Positions 52,338-61,147 of a stretch of 64,000 bases of DNA are shown here, one piece after another. The stretch lies in assembly GCA_019116585.1 (NCBI GenBank), contig DXBJ01000005.1, positions 18,140-82,139 on the forward strand. Direction: 5' to 3'. Positions within the stretch are counted from its first letter, which is position 1. Each line of letters opens with the position of its first letter. The stretch is from Candidatus Faecalibacterium gallistercoris (GTDB lineage: Bacteria > Bacillota > Clostridia > Oscillospirales > Ruminococcaceae). A program made the position numbers and the translations under genes. The notes beneath the pieces are model-generated. The model searched no databases. It was not told the origin of the DNA and saw only the letters and a program-made list of their open reading frames with translations.

Positions 52338-53618
52338 TTGGAACGCAAACAACTTGCACCTGGGGTGCATCTTTCCTATGACCCGGCCGAAAAGCTCAAC
52401 CGCTGCCGGATCAGCATCCACTTTACCTTTCCCATCCGGCGGCAGAACGCCACCGCCCACGCCCTGCTGCCCCTGGTCATGGAGCGGGGCTATGCCGGCT
52501 GCCCCGACATGACCGCCCTGACCAAAAAGCTGGCCCGCCTCTACGGCGCCGACCTGACGGTGGACGGCCGCCCGGTGGGCGCGGGGCGCAATGTCTGCGT
52601 CAGCGTCACCGGCATCCGGCAGCGCTTTGCCCTGGCCGGCGAGGATCTGTGCGCCGCTTATACCGAGCTGGCCCTGGGGGTGGCGTTCCACCCCTGCATC
52701 GGGCCCGACGGCTTTGACCCCGAGGCCGTGGCCATCGAAAAGCAGATGCTGCGCCAGTCCCTGGAGGACGAACTGAACGACAAACGCCTGTATACCATGC
52801 GCCAGACCGCCCGGCTGTTTTTTGAGGACAGCCCCATGGGCGTCCGGCAGGAGGGCTATCTGGACGAGCTGGACGCCCTCACCGGCGCCGGCCTGGCCGA
52901 CGCGTACCACGAGATGCTGCGCACCGCCTCCATCGAGCTGATGGTGCTGGGCTGCACCCCCGCCGAGACCGAGCGGGTGACCGGGGCGTTCCTGGCCGAG
53001 CTGCAGGCCATCCGCCGCCAGCCCGTCCCGCCGGCCCCCTTTGGGGCCATGCCCCGGCGCACCCCCCTGCACCGCGTCGAGACCCTGGACCTGGTGCAGG
53101 CCAAGCTGTGCATGGCCTTTACCCTGGGCCGGCCCATGGACCTGGCCGACATGGCCGCCTGCCGCCTGGCCATGGCCCTGTACGGCGGCAGCACCACCAG
53201 CCGGCTGTTCCTCCATGTGCGGGAGCGGGACCATCTGTGCTACTACTGCTCGTCCTCGTTCCAGAGCTTCACCGGCAGCATGACCGTCTCCAGCGGCATC
53301 GAGCCGGGCAACGCCGCCCGGGCCGAGGAGGCCATCCTGGAAGAGCTGGCCGCCCTGTGCACCGGACCCATCGACCCCCAGGAGCTGGAGGACTGCCGCC
53401 GCGGCCTGATCGCCGGGCTGGAGGGCATCGAGGACTCGCTGGGCGGCATCGAGAGCTGGTACGGCATGGAGATCCTCCGGGGCGGGGCCATCACCACCCC
53501 CGCCCAGGCCCGCGCCGACCTGGCCGCCGTCACCGAACAGCAGGTCCGGGCGGTGCTGCGCCGGTTCAGCCTCTCGGTCAGCTATCTCTTGACCCGAAAG
53601 GAGGGCCCCCATGCCTGA
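52338..53618 (+). CDS. yfmF: M16-family protein YfmF (EF-P modification associated)
   Basis: 426 aa from a TTG start behind CGGAGGATACCA; no ATG nearby fits. Insulinase-fold two-domain protein; the zinc motif HxxEH is missing, as is normal for the YfmF half of YfmF/YfmH pairs. Recognisable segments: NRCRISIHFTFPIRRQNATAH, the LARLYGADLTV turn and GGSTTSRLFLHVRERDHLCYYCSS. In Bacillus these two proteins are tied to 5-aminopentanol modification of elongation factor P. Overlaps yfmH by eight bases. Confidence 0.85.
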   Translation: MERKQLAPGVHLSYDPAEKLNRCRISIHFTFPIRRQNATAHALLPLVMERGYAGCPDMTALTKKLARLYGADLTVDGRPVGAGRNVCVSVTGIRQRFALAGEDLCAAYTELALGVAFHPCIGPDGFDPEAVAIEKQMLRQSLEDELNDKRLYTMRQTARLFFEDSPMGVRQEGYLDELDALTGAGLADAYHEMLRTASIELMVLGCTPAETERVTGAFLAELQAIRRQPVPPAPFGAMPRRTPLHRVETLDLVQAKLCMAFTLGRPMDLADMAACRLAMALYGGSTTSRLFLHVRERDHLCYYCSSSFQSFTGSMTVSSGIEPGNAARAEEAILEELAALCTGPIDPQELEDCRRGLIAGLEGIEDSLGGIESWYGMEILRGGAITTPAQARADLAAVTEQQVRAVLRRFSLSVSYLLTRKEGPHA

Positions 53619-54894
53619 ACATCTGGCCATTTTGGACTGCGCCGGCAACGAGCGCTATGTCCTGCCCTCGGGGCTGACCGTGCTGGTCCGGCCCATGCCG
53701 GGCTACGCCGCCGCCCACGCCGTGGTGGCGGCACGGTTCGGCTCCATCGACGTCCATTTCCGCCTGGGCGGCCAGGAGCTTACCCTGCCCGCCGGCGTGG
53801 CCCACTACCTGGAACACAAGATGTTCGAGGACCAGGAGGGGGACGCCTTTGCCAAATTTGCCCGCACCGGCGCCAACGCCAACGCCTTCACCAGCTTTGA
53901 CCGCACCTGCTATTATTTCACCGCCACCAGCGCGGTGGACGAAAGTCTGGACGTGCTGCTGGGGATGCTGACCCACCCCTACTTCACCGACGAGACGGTG
54001 GCCAAGGAGCAGGGCATCATCGCCCAGGAGATCAAAATGTATGAGGACAGCCCCGACTGGCGGCTGGTCACCGAGCTGTGCCAGTGCCTGTACCACAGCC
54101 ACCCCATCCGGGTGGACATTGCAGGCACCTGCGACAGCATCGCCCGCATCACCCCGGCCATGCTGTACGACTGCTGCCAGGCGTTTTATGCCCCGGCCAA
54201 CCTGGTGCTGGCGGCAGCGGGCAACCTGACCGCCCGGCAGGTGCTGGACGCCTGCGCCCGGGCCGGGCTGGACCGGCCTGCCGCCGCCCCCGCCGCCCAG
54301 CGCATCCTGGCCCCCGAACCCATGACCCTGGCCCGCCCCCAAAAGACCCTGCGCATGGCGGTGGCCAAGCCCTGCTTTGGCATCGGGTACAAGGAAGCGC
54401 CCCTGGCCCCCGGCGACGGCCGCACCGAAGCCCTGTACGACCTGATCCTGTGCTGCCTGTGCGGCGGGATGTCGCCGCTGTACCGCCGCCTGTACGACGA
54501 AGGGCTGGTCAACCCCGGCTTTGGGGGCGAGGTGCTGCGGGCGGACGGCTGCTGCTGCATCCTGTTCACCGGCGAGAGCGACCAGCCCGACACCGTCCGC
54601 CGCCTGCTGCAGGAGGAGATCGAACGCCTCCGGGCCGAAGGGGTGGACCGGGAAGTGTTCACCCTTTGCAAAAACGAAAAATACGGCCAGCTGGTGGAGA
54701 ACCTGGAAAATGTCGAGGACGCCGCCAGCCAGATGGCGGACTTCGCCCTGCTGGGTCAGACGGTGTCCCAGCAGGTGGAGATGCTGGCGGGCCTGACCGC
54801 CGCCGACGCCGACGCGGCCCTGCAGGCCATCCTGCAGCCGGGCCGGGCGGCTTACGTCAAGATCCTGCCCGACGGGGCGGAAACGGAGGAGTAA
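53611..54894 (+). CDS. yfmH: M16-family zinc peptidase YfmH (EF-P modification associated)
   Basis: 427 aa. Complete inverted zinc motif HYLEH (in AHYLEHKMFED) plus a distal Glu in the AKEQGIIAQEIKMYED helix, so this half should be the active metallopeptidase, pairing with the inactive YfmF half. ARTGANANAFTSFDRTCYYF and GGMSPLYRRLYDEGLV are typical M16 segments. Start ATG follows AAAGGAGGGCCCCC. lgt follows at 4 bases. Confidence 0.9.
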   Translation: MPEHLAILDCAGNERYVLPSGLTVLVRPMPGYAAAHAVVAARFGSIDVHFRLGGQELTLPAGVAHYLEHKMFEDQEGDAFAKFARTGANANAFTSFDRTCYYFTATSAVDESLDVLLGMLTHPYFTDETVAKEQGIIAQEIKMYEDSPDWRLVTELCQCLYHSHPIRVDIAGTCDSIARITPAMLYDCCQAFYAPANLVLAAAGNLTARQVLDACARAGLDRPAAAPAAQRILAPEPMTLARPQKTLRMAVAKPCFGIGYKEAPLAPGDGRTEALYDLILCCLCGGMSPLYRRLYDEGLVNPGFGGEVLRADGCCCILFTGESDQPDTVRRLLQEEIERLRAEGVDREVFTLCKNEKYGQLVENLENVEDAASQMADFALLGQTVSQQVEMLAGLTAADADAALQAILQPGRAAYVKILPDGAETEE

Positions 54895-54898
54895 GACC

Positions 54899-55981
54899 AT
54901 GACCAACTTAGTCACTTTTCCCGGCCTGGGCCTCAGCTTTGAGGTCAACCGGGTCGCCTTCACCATTGGAGGCATGAACATCTACTGGTACGGGGTGCTG
55001 ATCGCCACCGGCATCGTGCTGGCCATCCTGTTCGCGTTCCGGCACTGCGCCGAGTTCGGCATCGACGGCGACGCCATGACCGACGTCATCGTGGTGGGCG
55101 TGGTCATGGCCATCATCTGCGCCCGCATCTACTATGTGGCCATGTCCCCTCTGGACTACGCCACCGTCTGGGATATGCTGGACATCCGCCAGGGCGGCCT
55201 TGCCATCTACGGCGGCATCATCGGGGCGGTGATCTTCGGCGGGCTGGCCTGCCGGTGGCGCAAAGTCCGCCTGCTGGCCATGTTTGACCTGACGGGCATG
55301 GGCTTTTTGATCGGCCAGTGCATCGGCCGCTGGGGCAACTTTGTCAACCAGGAGGCCTTTGGCTGCAACACCACCCTGCCCTGGGGGATGTACAGCGCCG
55401 CCACCGAGGCATACCTGCGGGGCAGCACCGTCACCGTGCCGGCGGGCGCCGTCATCGACCCGACGATGCCGGTCCACCCCACCTTTCTGTACGAGAGCCT
55501 GTGGTGCCTGGTGGGCTTCATCGCCCTCCGGCTCTACATGAAAAAGCGCCGCTTTGACGGCGACATCGCCCTGCTGTACGCCATCTGGTACGGGGCAGGC
55601 CGCTTCTGGATCGAGGGCCTGCGCACCGACAGCCTGCTGCTGGTGCCCTCGATGGGGCTGCGGGCTTCCCAACTGGTGGCGGGCTTCGCCGTGGTGGCGG
55701 GCATTGCCGCCGAGATCGTCCTCAGCCGCCGCAGCGCCGGCAAGGCCCTGATGGTCCCCCTGGCCGTCTCCGCCGACAACCGCAAGCTGCAGGCCCAGGT
55801 GGCCAAAAAGGAGGGCGTGCCCCCGGACAGCATCGCCCTGCCGGTGGAGGAGGCCTACGCCGAGCTGCCCCGCGCCGAGTTCCTGGCCCGCACCGCCGCC
55901 TACAACGCCGAACTGAAAGCCATGCTGGAAGCGCGGCTGAACGGCCCGGCCCCGGACGAAAACGCCGGAGAAAACGAATAA
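54899..55981 (+). CDS. lgt: Prolipoprotein diacylglyceryl transferase
   Basis: 360 aa, start behind GGAGGAGTAAGACC. Transfers diacylglycerol to the Cys of lipobox proteins such as the PepSY lipoprotein at 12.4 kb. Seven membrane segments with IYWYGVLIATGI, GGLAIYGGIIGAVI, the Lgt signature GQCIGRWGNFVNQEAFG and PTFLYESLW. The cytoplasmic tail after the last segment (about residue 270 onward, 90 residues, many charged) is longer than in E. coli Lgt. Last gene of the yfmF-yfmH-lgt unit. Confidence 0.95.
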   Translation: MTNLVTFPGLGLSFEVNRVAFTIGGMNIYWYGVLIATGIVLAILFAFRHCAEFGIDGDAMTDVIVVGVVMAIICARIYYVAMSPLDYATVWDMLDIRQGGLAIYGGIIGAVIFGGLACRWRKVRLLAMFDLTGMGFLIGQCIGRWGNFVNQEAFGCNTTLPWGMYSAATEAYLRGSTVTVPAGAVIDPTMPVHPTFLYESLWCLVGFIALRLYMKKRRFDGDIALLYAIWYGAGRFWIEGLRTDSLLLVPSMGLRASQLVAGFAVVAGIAAEIVLSRRSAGKALMVPLAVSADNRKLQAQVAKKEGVPPDSIALPVEEAYAELPRAEFLARTAAYNAELKAMLEARLNGPAPDENAGENE

Positions 55982-55986
55982 ATGCA

Positions 55987-56036
55987 AAAAACTGCCGCAC
56001 AGCGGGCTCGTGGCCTGCCGTGCGGCAGTTTTAATT
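55987..56036. terminator. Bidirectional terminator after lgt
   Basis: AAACTGCCGCAC (55989-56000) pairs with GTGCGGCAGTTT (56020-56031); T-runs exist on both strands, serving lgt and the convergent small gene. Confidence 0.85.
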
Positions 56037-56045
56037 TTAGTTGAT

Positions 56046-56372
56046 TCAATCTTCCTCTTCCACATGATGGACTACTTGGGTCTCTTCGGCGCGAAGCGAT
56101 TCTGTGAAACCACAGTTGCTGCAAACATACGTGGTCGTGACCGTGCGCTGCTGGACTTCATCGAGGACCCATGGATCGTGATGGGTACAGGGAGCGGAAC
56201 CAACGATTTCCCATGGACTGTATTCCACCGAAGAAACGACCATAGTGCCCTGACCACATTTTATACAGGTTGCATCGCTGTTATCATCACTTGCCCAGGA
56301 AGAAAGTGATGCAGCCGGCAGCAGCAAAGTTGAAATGAATGTGGAAATGACGATTTTCTTCCAAAGACGCAT
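56046..56372 (-). CDS. Small secreted zinc-ribbon-like protein, AT-rich gene
   Basis: 108 aa. A Sec signal peptide (KKIVISTFISTLLLPAASLSSWA, cut likely after residue 27) precedes a domain with two paired cysteines, CIKCGQG and CSNCGF, plus THHDPW and a His-His near the acidic end (VVHHVEEED). The pattern suggests an extracellular Zn-binding ribbon. Start ATG 56372 lies behind AGGAGG. GC content and codon use (AAA, ATT, GAA, TCT) differ sharply from neighbours, so transfer from a lower-GC bacterium is likely. Function unknown. Confidence 0.7.
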   Translation of the reverse strand: MRLWKKIVISTFISTLLLPAASLSSWASDDNSDATCIKCGQGTMVVSSVEYSPWEIVGSAPCTHHDPWVLDEVQQRTVTTTYVCSNCGFTESLRAEETQVVHHVEEED

Positions 56373-56592
56373 GATGAAGCAACCTCCTGTCCTTTTTCTG
56401 AATGTATCTATATATTTTTATTATACATAAAATAATACTTTGCTTCAAGTGATTGAATGTAAAATATAAGTAAAAACATGTTTACTTTTTAAAGCGGAAA
56501 TATAGAAACGTTCTCTAGGTGTGGTACTGTACGGGATGTTACGGACGAATGGTGATAAAAAGGAAAAAATACCGGAAAATCGAAAAATCCTA
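56373..56592. other. AT-rich intergenic stretch
   Basis: About 220 bases of markedly AT-rich sequence with long A/T runs, without a credible gene or RNA. It probably contains the leftward promoter of the small secreted protein and marks the edge of an acquired segment. Confidence 0.5.
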
Positions 56593-56621
56593 TTGCAATC
56601 CGCCGGCGTTTCTGGTATACT
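56593..56621 (+). promoter_or_regulatory. rplU-rpmA promoter
   Basis: TTGCAA at 56593-56598, 17-base spacer, TATACT at 56616-56621 behind TGG. Confidence 0.8.
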
Positions 56622-56627
56622 ATCTAA

Positions 56628-56700
56628 GCCGCTTGGCGTGGGCGCCTGAAATGGTCCGGGGTGCCGGGCCTGCCCTGACGGCCAGCGAGTACACAGAAAA
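56628..56700 (+). promoter_or_regulatory. Possible ribosomal protein L21 leader
   Basis: The 80-base leader between promoter and rplU is GC-rich and can fold into short stems (CTTGGCGTGGGCGCCTG; GGGCCTGCCC). Its place matches the L21 autoregulatory leader known from Firmicutes. I cannot verify the consensus by eye. Confidence 0.35.
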
Positions 56701-56711
56701 GGAAGAAACTT

Positions 56712-57023
56712 ATGTACGCAATCATCGTTACCGGCGGTAAGCAGTACCGCGTGGAGCAGGGCGACATCGTCTACATCGAGAAGCTGGACGCTGAAGCTGA
56801 CTCCGAAGTGAAGTTCGATCAGGTCCTCGCTGTGGGCGAGGAGGGCTCGGTCAAGGTGGGCGCTCCCGTTGTGGAGGGCGCTTCCGTTTCCGCCAAGGTC
56901 ATCAAGAATGGCAAGGGCAAGAAGCTGAACATCATCACCTATCGTCCCAAAAAGCACAGTGCTCGCCGCATGGGCCATCGTCAGCCCTACACCAAGGTTG
57001 AGATCACTGCGATCAACGGCTAA
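56712..57023 (+). CDS. rplU: 50S ribosomal protein L21
   Basis: 103 aa, full length. [18 protein letters not shown] start and [17 protein letters not shown] end are unmistakable L21. Ribosome binding site is AAAAGGAAGAAACTT. Codon use is optimised for high expression. Confidence 0.98.
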   Translation: MYAIIVTGGKQYRVEQGDIVYIEKLDAEADSEVKFDQVLAVGEEGSVKVGAPVVEGASVSAKVIKNGKGKKLNIITYRPKKHSARRMGHRQPYTKVEITAING

Positions 57024-57037
57024 GGAGGAAGTTACAA

Positions 57038-57289
57038 ATGGCACACAAGAAAGGCGTAGGCAGCACCAAGAACGGCCGCGACTCCATGGCCCAGCGTCTG
57101 GGCGTGAAGCGTGCCGATGGGCAGAAGGTTCTGGCCGGCAACATCCTGGTCCGGCAGCGCGGCACCCACATCATGCCGGGCGAGAACGTTGGCAAGGGCA
57201 GCGATGACACCCTGTTCGCTCTGGTGGACGGCACCGTCCGTTTCGAGCGCGTGGGCAAGTCCGGCAAGAAGTGCAGCGTCAAGCTGTGA
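57038..57289 (+). CDS. rpmA: 50S ribosomal protein L27
   Basis: 83 aa. [16 protein letters not shown] start. In many Firmicutes L27 has a cleavable N-terminal extension ending in FF and a protease gene (prp/ysxB) between rplU and rpmA. Here the extension is absent and only 14 bases separate the two ribosomal genes, so the mature N-terminus is made directly. Confidence 0.98.
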   Translation: MAHKKGVGSTKNGRDSMAQRLGVKRADGQKVLAGNILVRQRGTHIMPGENVGKGSDDTLFALVDGTVRFERVGKSGKKCSVKL

Positions 57290-57320
57290 TCCAGCCCCGG
57301 ACCCGATAACTGCAGACCAG

Positions 57321-57350
57321 AGAGCCGGACCGTTTGGCCCGGCTCTTTTG
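57321..57350 (+). terminator. Terminator after rpmA
   Basis: AGAGCCGG (57321-57328) pairs with CCGGCTCT (57339-57346), followed by TTTT. Confidence 0.8.
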
Positions 57351-57409
57351 CGGTCTAACCGCTCTCTTGTCGCCGCGGCAGCGGGCCTGAGAGGGCAAAG
57401 GAGAAACAC

Positions 57410-58693
57410 ATGGCAGCACAAACCAATTTTATTGATATCGCCACCATCTGGCTCCATGCGGGCAAGGGCGGCGACGGGGCGGTCAGCTTCCACCGCGAAA
57501 AGTTCGTGGCGGCCGGCGGCCCCGACGGCGGCGACGGCGGCCGGGGCGGCAACATCGTCTTTGTGGTGGACGACAACCTGTCCACCCTGATGGATTTCCG
57601 CTACAAGCGCAAGTACACCGCCGAGGCCGGCGGCAACGGCCGGGGCAGCAACTGCCACGGCGCCAACGCCCCCGACCTGGTCATCAAGGTGCCCATGGGC
57701 ACCGTCATCAAGGACACCGCCAGCGGGCTGGTCATTGCCGACCTGTCCAGCCACGAGCCGGTGGTGGTGGCCCGGGGCGGCCGGGGCGGCTTTGGCAATG
57801 CGCACTTTGCCACCCCCACCCGCCAGGTGCCCAAATTTGCCAAGCCCGGCCTGCCCGGCGAGGACATCCAGGTCACCCTGGAGCTGAAACTGATCGCCGA
57901 CGTGGGGCTGATCGGCTTCCCCAACGTGGGCAAGTCCACCCTGATCTCCACCATCAGCGCGGCCCGGCCCAAGATCGCCAACTACCATTTCACCACCCTG
58001 GTGCCCACGCTGGGCGTGGTGTCGGTGGGGGAGGGGGCCAGCTTTGTCTGCGCCGACATCCCCGGCCTGATCGAGGGCGCCAGCGAGGGCGTGGGCCTGG
58101 GGCATGATTTCCTGCGCCACGTGGAGCGCTGCCGCCTGCTGCTGCACGTGGTGGACGTGTCGGGCAGCGAGTGCCGCGACCCCATCGACGATTTTGAAAA
58201 GATCAACCAGGAGCTGGAACGGTTCAGCCCGGCGCTGGCCGGCCGGCCCCAGATCGTGGTGGGCAACAAGTGCGACCTGGCCACCCCCGAGCAGATCGAG
58301 GCGTTCCGCCGGTATATCGAGGGCCGGGGCCTGACCTTCGTGCCCATTTCGGCGGCCACCATGCAGGGGGTCAAGGCCCTGCCCGGCCTGGTCTACAACC
58401 GGCTCAAGGACATCCCCCCGGTGCCCGTCTTTGCGGCCGAGTACAAAAAGCCGGAACAGAAGGCGGAGGGCCGCCCCTTTGCCATCACCCGGCTGGAGGC
58501 CCACCGCTGGTCCATCGACGCCCCCTGGCTGGAGCGTATCCTGGCGGGCAGCAACGTGGACGACTACGAGAGCCTGCAGTTCTTCCAGCGGCAGCTGGGC
58601 GAAAGCGGCATCCTGGACGCCTTGGTGGACAAGGGCGTGGAGGAAAACGACACCATCCTGATCGGCGATTATCAGTTCGACTATATCTTCTAA
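57410..58693 (+). CDS. obg: GTPase Obg/CgtA
   Basis: 427 aa, start behind AAAGGAGAAACAC. Glycine-rich Obg fold (residues 1-160; GGPDGGDGGRGGNIVFVVD), G domain with GFPNVGKSTLIS, DIPGLIEGASEGVGLG and NKCD, and a C-terminal OCT domain (about 345-425). Binds the 50S subunit and couples ribosome assembly to growth. Confidence 0.96.
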   Translation: MAAQTNFIDIATIWLHAGKGGDGAVSFHREKFVAAGGPDGGDGGRGGNIVFVVDDNLSTLMDFRYKRKYTAEAGGNGRGSNCHGANAPDLVIKVPMGTVIKDTASGLVIADLSSHEPVVVARGGRGGFGNAHFATPTRQVPKFAKPGLPGEDIQVTLELKLIADVGLIGFPNVGKSTLISTISAARPKIANYHFTTLVPTLGVVSVGEGASFVCADIPGLIEGASEGVGLGHDFLRHVERCRLLLHVVDVSGSECRDPIDDFEKINQELERFSPALAGRPQIVVGNKCDLATPEQIEAFRRYIEGRGLTFVPISAATMQGVKALPGLVYNRLKDIPPVPVFAAEYKKPEQKAEGRPFAITRLEAHRWSIDAPWLERILAGSNVDDYESLQFFQRQLGESGILDALVDKGVEENDTILIGDYQFDYIF

Positions 58694-58748
58694 GGTTTCC
58701 GGGGCGGAGGCGCACGCCGCCTGCCCGGACGGATGGGAAAGAACTTTT

Positions 58749-59171
58749 ATGCTGGATGAAAACAAGACCCCTGCCCAAAAGCTGGACCTGCGGGAAGTCA
58801 GCCCCCTGGCTCTGGCTTTTGTGGGGGACAGCGTGCTGGAGCTGCTGGTCCGCCAGCGTCTGGTGGAATACCACCGGCTGGCCCCCGGCAGGCTGAACGC
58901 TGAAAAGATCAAGTATGTATCGGCCCGGGCCCAGTTCCGGGAAGAAAAGCTGCTGGAGCCGCTTTTTACCCCGGAGGAGCTGGACATGTTCCGGCGGGGG
59001 CGCAACGCCAGCCGCACCGCCGTCTCGAAGCACGCCACCCCCGAGGAATACCGGGCCTCCACCGGGTTCGAGTGCCTGCTGGGCTGGCTGTACCTGCGGG
59101 GGGACACCGCCCGCATCCGCGAGCTGTTCGAGGCCATGTGGGCGGGCTACGACCCCGCCGCCCGGGACTGA
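58749..59171 (+). CDS. mrnC: Mini-ribonuclease III
   Basis: 140 aa. RNase III catalytic domain without a dsRNA-binding domain: ALAFVGDSVLELLVR (metal Asp), KIKYVSARAQ, RGRNASRTAVSKHATPEEYRASTGFECLLGWLYL. Trims 23S rRNA in Firmicutes. Start follows GGGAAAGAACTTTT. Usually beside cysS; here it follows obg. Confidence 0.93.
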   Translation: MLDENKTPAQKLDLREVSPLALAFVGDSVLELLVRQRLVEYHRLAPGRLNAEKIKYVSARAQFREEKLLEPLFTPEELDMFRRGRNASRTAVSKHATPEEYRASTGFECLLGWLYLRGDTARIRELFEAMWAGYDPAARD

Positions 59172-59181
59172 CCGCAAGAAA

Positions 59182-59221
59182 GGGCCAGGCTGGATATGCA
59201 GCGCACATATCCGGCCTGGCC
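59182..59221 (+). terminator. Hairpin after mrnC
   Basis: GGGCCAGGC(T)GGATATG pairs with CATATCC(G)GCCTGGCCC, a long stem. The following run is CTCTTCGG, poor in T, so termination may be partial. Confidence 0.6.
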
Positions 59222-59292
59222 CCTCTTCGGTTGTGTGAAAGGTCAGGGAAAGAAAAACGTCCCGTCACCGGGCCGGCGGGCCCGGCTCAGGC

Positions 59293-59466
59293 TCAGCGGC
59301 AGTTCTTGCTGCCCTTGGCGGCCTTGCTGTCGGTGGTCTTGGCGTTCTTGGCGCCCTCGTCGTCCGCGCCCTTGGTGTACTGGTTGGGGTGCTTGTGCTC
59401 GTTGGTGACGGCGTTGGTGCTGCGGCTGCTGGTCTGGTTTTTGCCGTTGTTGCTGCGGTTTTCCAT
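59293..59466 (-). CDS. Small Asn/Lys/Ser-rich protein ending in Cys
   Basis: 57 aa: hydrophilic, rich in Asn, Lys, Ser and Thr, no hydrophobic core, ending SKNCR. A reasonable ribosome binding site (AAAGGAG) precedes the ATG at 59466. Small Asn-rich proteins with a terminal Cys are common in Clostridia and resemble spore or stress proteins in composition only. It is the only leftward gene in this region. Presumably disordered; function unknown. Confidence 0.55.
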   Translation of the reverse strand: MENRSNNGKNQTSSRSTNAVTNEHKHPNQYTKGADDEGAKNAKTTDSKAAKGSKNCR

Positions 59467-59574
59467 AGTTTGGTTTGCTCCTTTCGGGATCATGATCGGT
59501 TTTTGCAGGGGCGGCTGTCCCCGCTGGTACTAGTGTGGCCGCCCAAGGGCCGTTTATACACGGAGGTATCCCCT

Positions 59575-61020
59575 ATGCCCATCGAATATTTTGAAGCGCG
59601 GGAGCGCGCCCTGCTGGGCCCCCGCTTTGCGGAGCTGTACGCCCCGCCCGAAGCCGAGGCGGCCCGGGGCGTGACCGTCTCGGCCCTGCGGATGACGCCG
59701 GAAGCCTTTGCGGCCAGGGCGGATTTTGCTGTGGAGCCTTCGCCTTTCTGCCGGGCGGGCTTTCTGGTGCGGCAGCCGGACTTCAGGCCCGGGCGCCATC
59801 CCTGGCACCACGCGGGGGTGTTCTATTCCCAGGAGCCCTCCGCCTCTTCGGCCGCGCCCCTGCTGGGGGTGCAGCCGGGGATGCGGGTGCTGGATCTGTG
59901 CGCCGCCCCCGGCGGTAAGACCAGCCAGCTGGCCGCCGCCCTGGAGGGCCGGGGGCTGCTGGTGGCCAACGAGTACGTCCCCGCCCGGGCCGAAGTGCTG
60001 AAAAGCAACCTGGAGCGGATGGGGGTGGCCAACGCCGTCGTCCTGAACGAGAGCCCCCAGCGGATCGCGGAGGCCCTGCCCGCCTTTTTCGACCGCATCC
60101 TGGTGGACGCCCCCTGCTCGGGGGAGGGGATGTTCCGCAAAGAGCCGGAGGCCCTCCGGCAGCACTCGGCGGCCCTGGTGGCCCAGTGCGCGGCTTTGGG
60201 GGCCTCCATCCTGGACAGCGCCGCGGAAGCCCTGGCCCCCGGCGGCGAGATCGTCTATTCCACCTGCACCTTCGCCCCCGAGGAGGACGAGGGCCAGGTG
60301 GCGGCGTTTCTGGCCCGGCACCCCGACTTTGCCCTGGCCGACGTGATGGAGCGGGCCTTTGCCCCCTTTGGCAGCCCCGGCGAAGAAAACCGCACCGGCG
60401 GCATGGCTCTGGATGTGTCGCTGGTCCGCCGCATCTGGCCCTGCCAGGGCGGCGAGGGGCACTTCATGGCCCGACTGGTCAAGGCGGGGGCCCCGGCGGA
60501 CCCCGCCGCCCGCGCCGCCGAAGAAGTCGCCTGGCTGGCCCGCGTCCGGCGGACCCAGGCCGGCCGCCGCCCTGCGCCCAGGGGCAAAAAGCAACCCGCG
60601 TCCGCCGGCCCGGCCCAGATCCTGGAGGTCTGGCGGGCCTTTGCGGAGCAGACGTTCCCCCCGCTGGCGGAAAAGCCCGCCGCCGTCCTGGGGGAAAGCG
60701 TCCTGCTGCCCCCGGCCTGCCCGCCCCTGGGGCTGCACATCCTGCGGGCAGGGGTGCTGGCCGGCACGGTCCAGAAAGGGCGTTTTGTGCCGGGGCACCA
60801 CCTGTTCACCGCCTGCGGGGCGCTGTGCGCCAACACCGAGCCCCTGACCCGGGAGGACCCCCGCTGCCGCGCCTGGCTGCTGGGGCAGGAGATCGAGGCC
60901 CGCGCCGCCGGGGCCGGCTGGTGCTGCGTGACGGTGGACGGCTGCCCGCTGGGGGGCGGCAAGGTGTCGGGCGGGCGCATCAAGAACCACTACCCCAGGG
61001 CCCTGCGCCTGCTGGGATGA
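59575..61020 (+). CDS. NOL1/NOP2/Sun-family rRNA (cytosine-C5)-methyltransferase (RsmF-like)
   Basis: 481 aa, ATG behind CGGAGGTATCCCCT. SAM motif LDLCAAPGGKTSQLA (about residues 108-122), DAPCSGEGMFRK with the PC catalytic Cys and STCTFAPEEDEG with the second Cys are all intact. A C-terminal RsmF-type PUA-like domain (about 390-480, RVLNxGxxxG replaced by GRFVPGHHLF) distinguishes it from RsmB. Methylates 16S rRNA cytosines. Confidence 0.9.
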   Translation: MPIEYFEARERALLGPRFAELYAPPEAEAARGVTVSALRMTPEAFAARADFAVEPSPFCRAGFLVRQPDFRPGRHPWHHAGVFYSQEPSASSAAPLLGVQPGMRVLDLCAAPGGKTSQLAAALEGRGLLVANEYVPARAEVLKSNLERMGVANAVVLNESPQRIAEALPAFFDRILVDAPCSGEGMFRKEPEALRQHSAALVAQCAALGASILDSAAEALAPGGEIVYSTCTFAPEEDEGQVAAFLARHPDFALADVMERAFAPFGSPGEENRTGGMALDVSLVRRIWPCQGGEGHFMARLVKAGAPADPAARAAEEVAWLARVRRTQAGRRPAPRGKKQPASAGPAQILEVWRAFAEQTFPPLAEKPAAVLGESVLLPPACPPLGLHILRAGVLAGTVQKGRFVPGHHLFTACGALCANTEPLTREDPRCRAWLLGQEIEARAAGAGWCCVTVDGCPLGGGKVSGGRIKNHYPRALRLLG

Positions 61021-61038
61021 AAAAGTGCAAACTGACGC

Positions 61039-61067
61039 TTGAACCACGGCCCTGTTTGTGCTAAAAT
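61039..61067 (+). promoter_or_regulatory. yebC promoter
   Basis: TTGAAC at 61039-61044, 17-base spacer, TAAAAT at 61062-61067 behind TGC. Confidence 0.75.
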
Positions 61068-61147
61068 TGATTGGACAGTCTGATCCAACGCGCCGCCCGT
61101 ACAGAGGGGGCGGCTTTGTGAAACATACAGCTAGGAGGCTTACCCCA

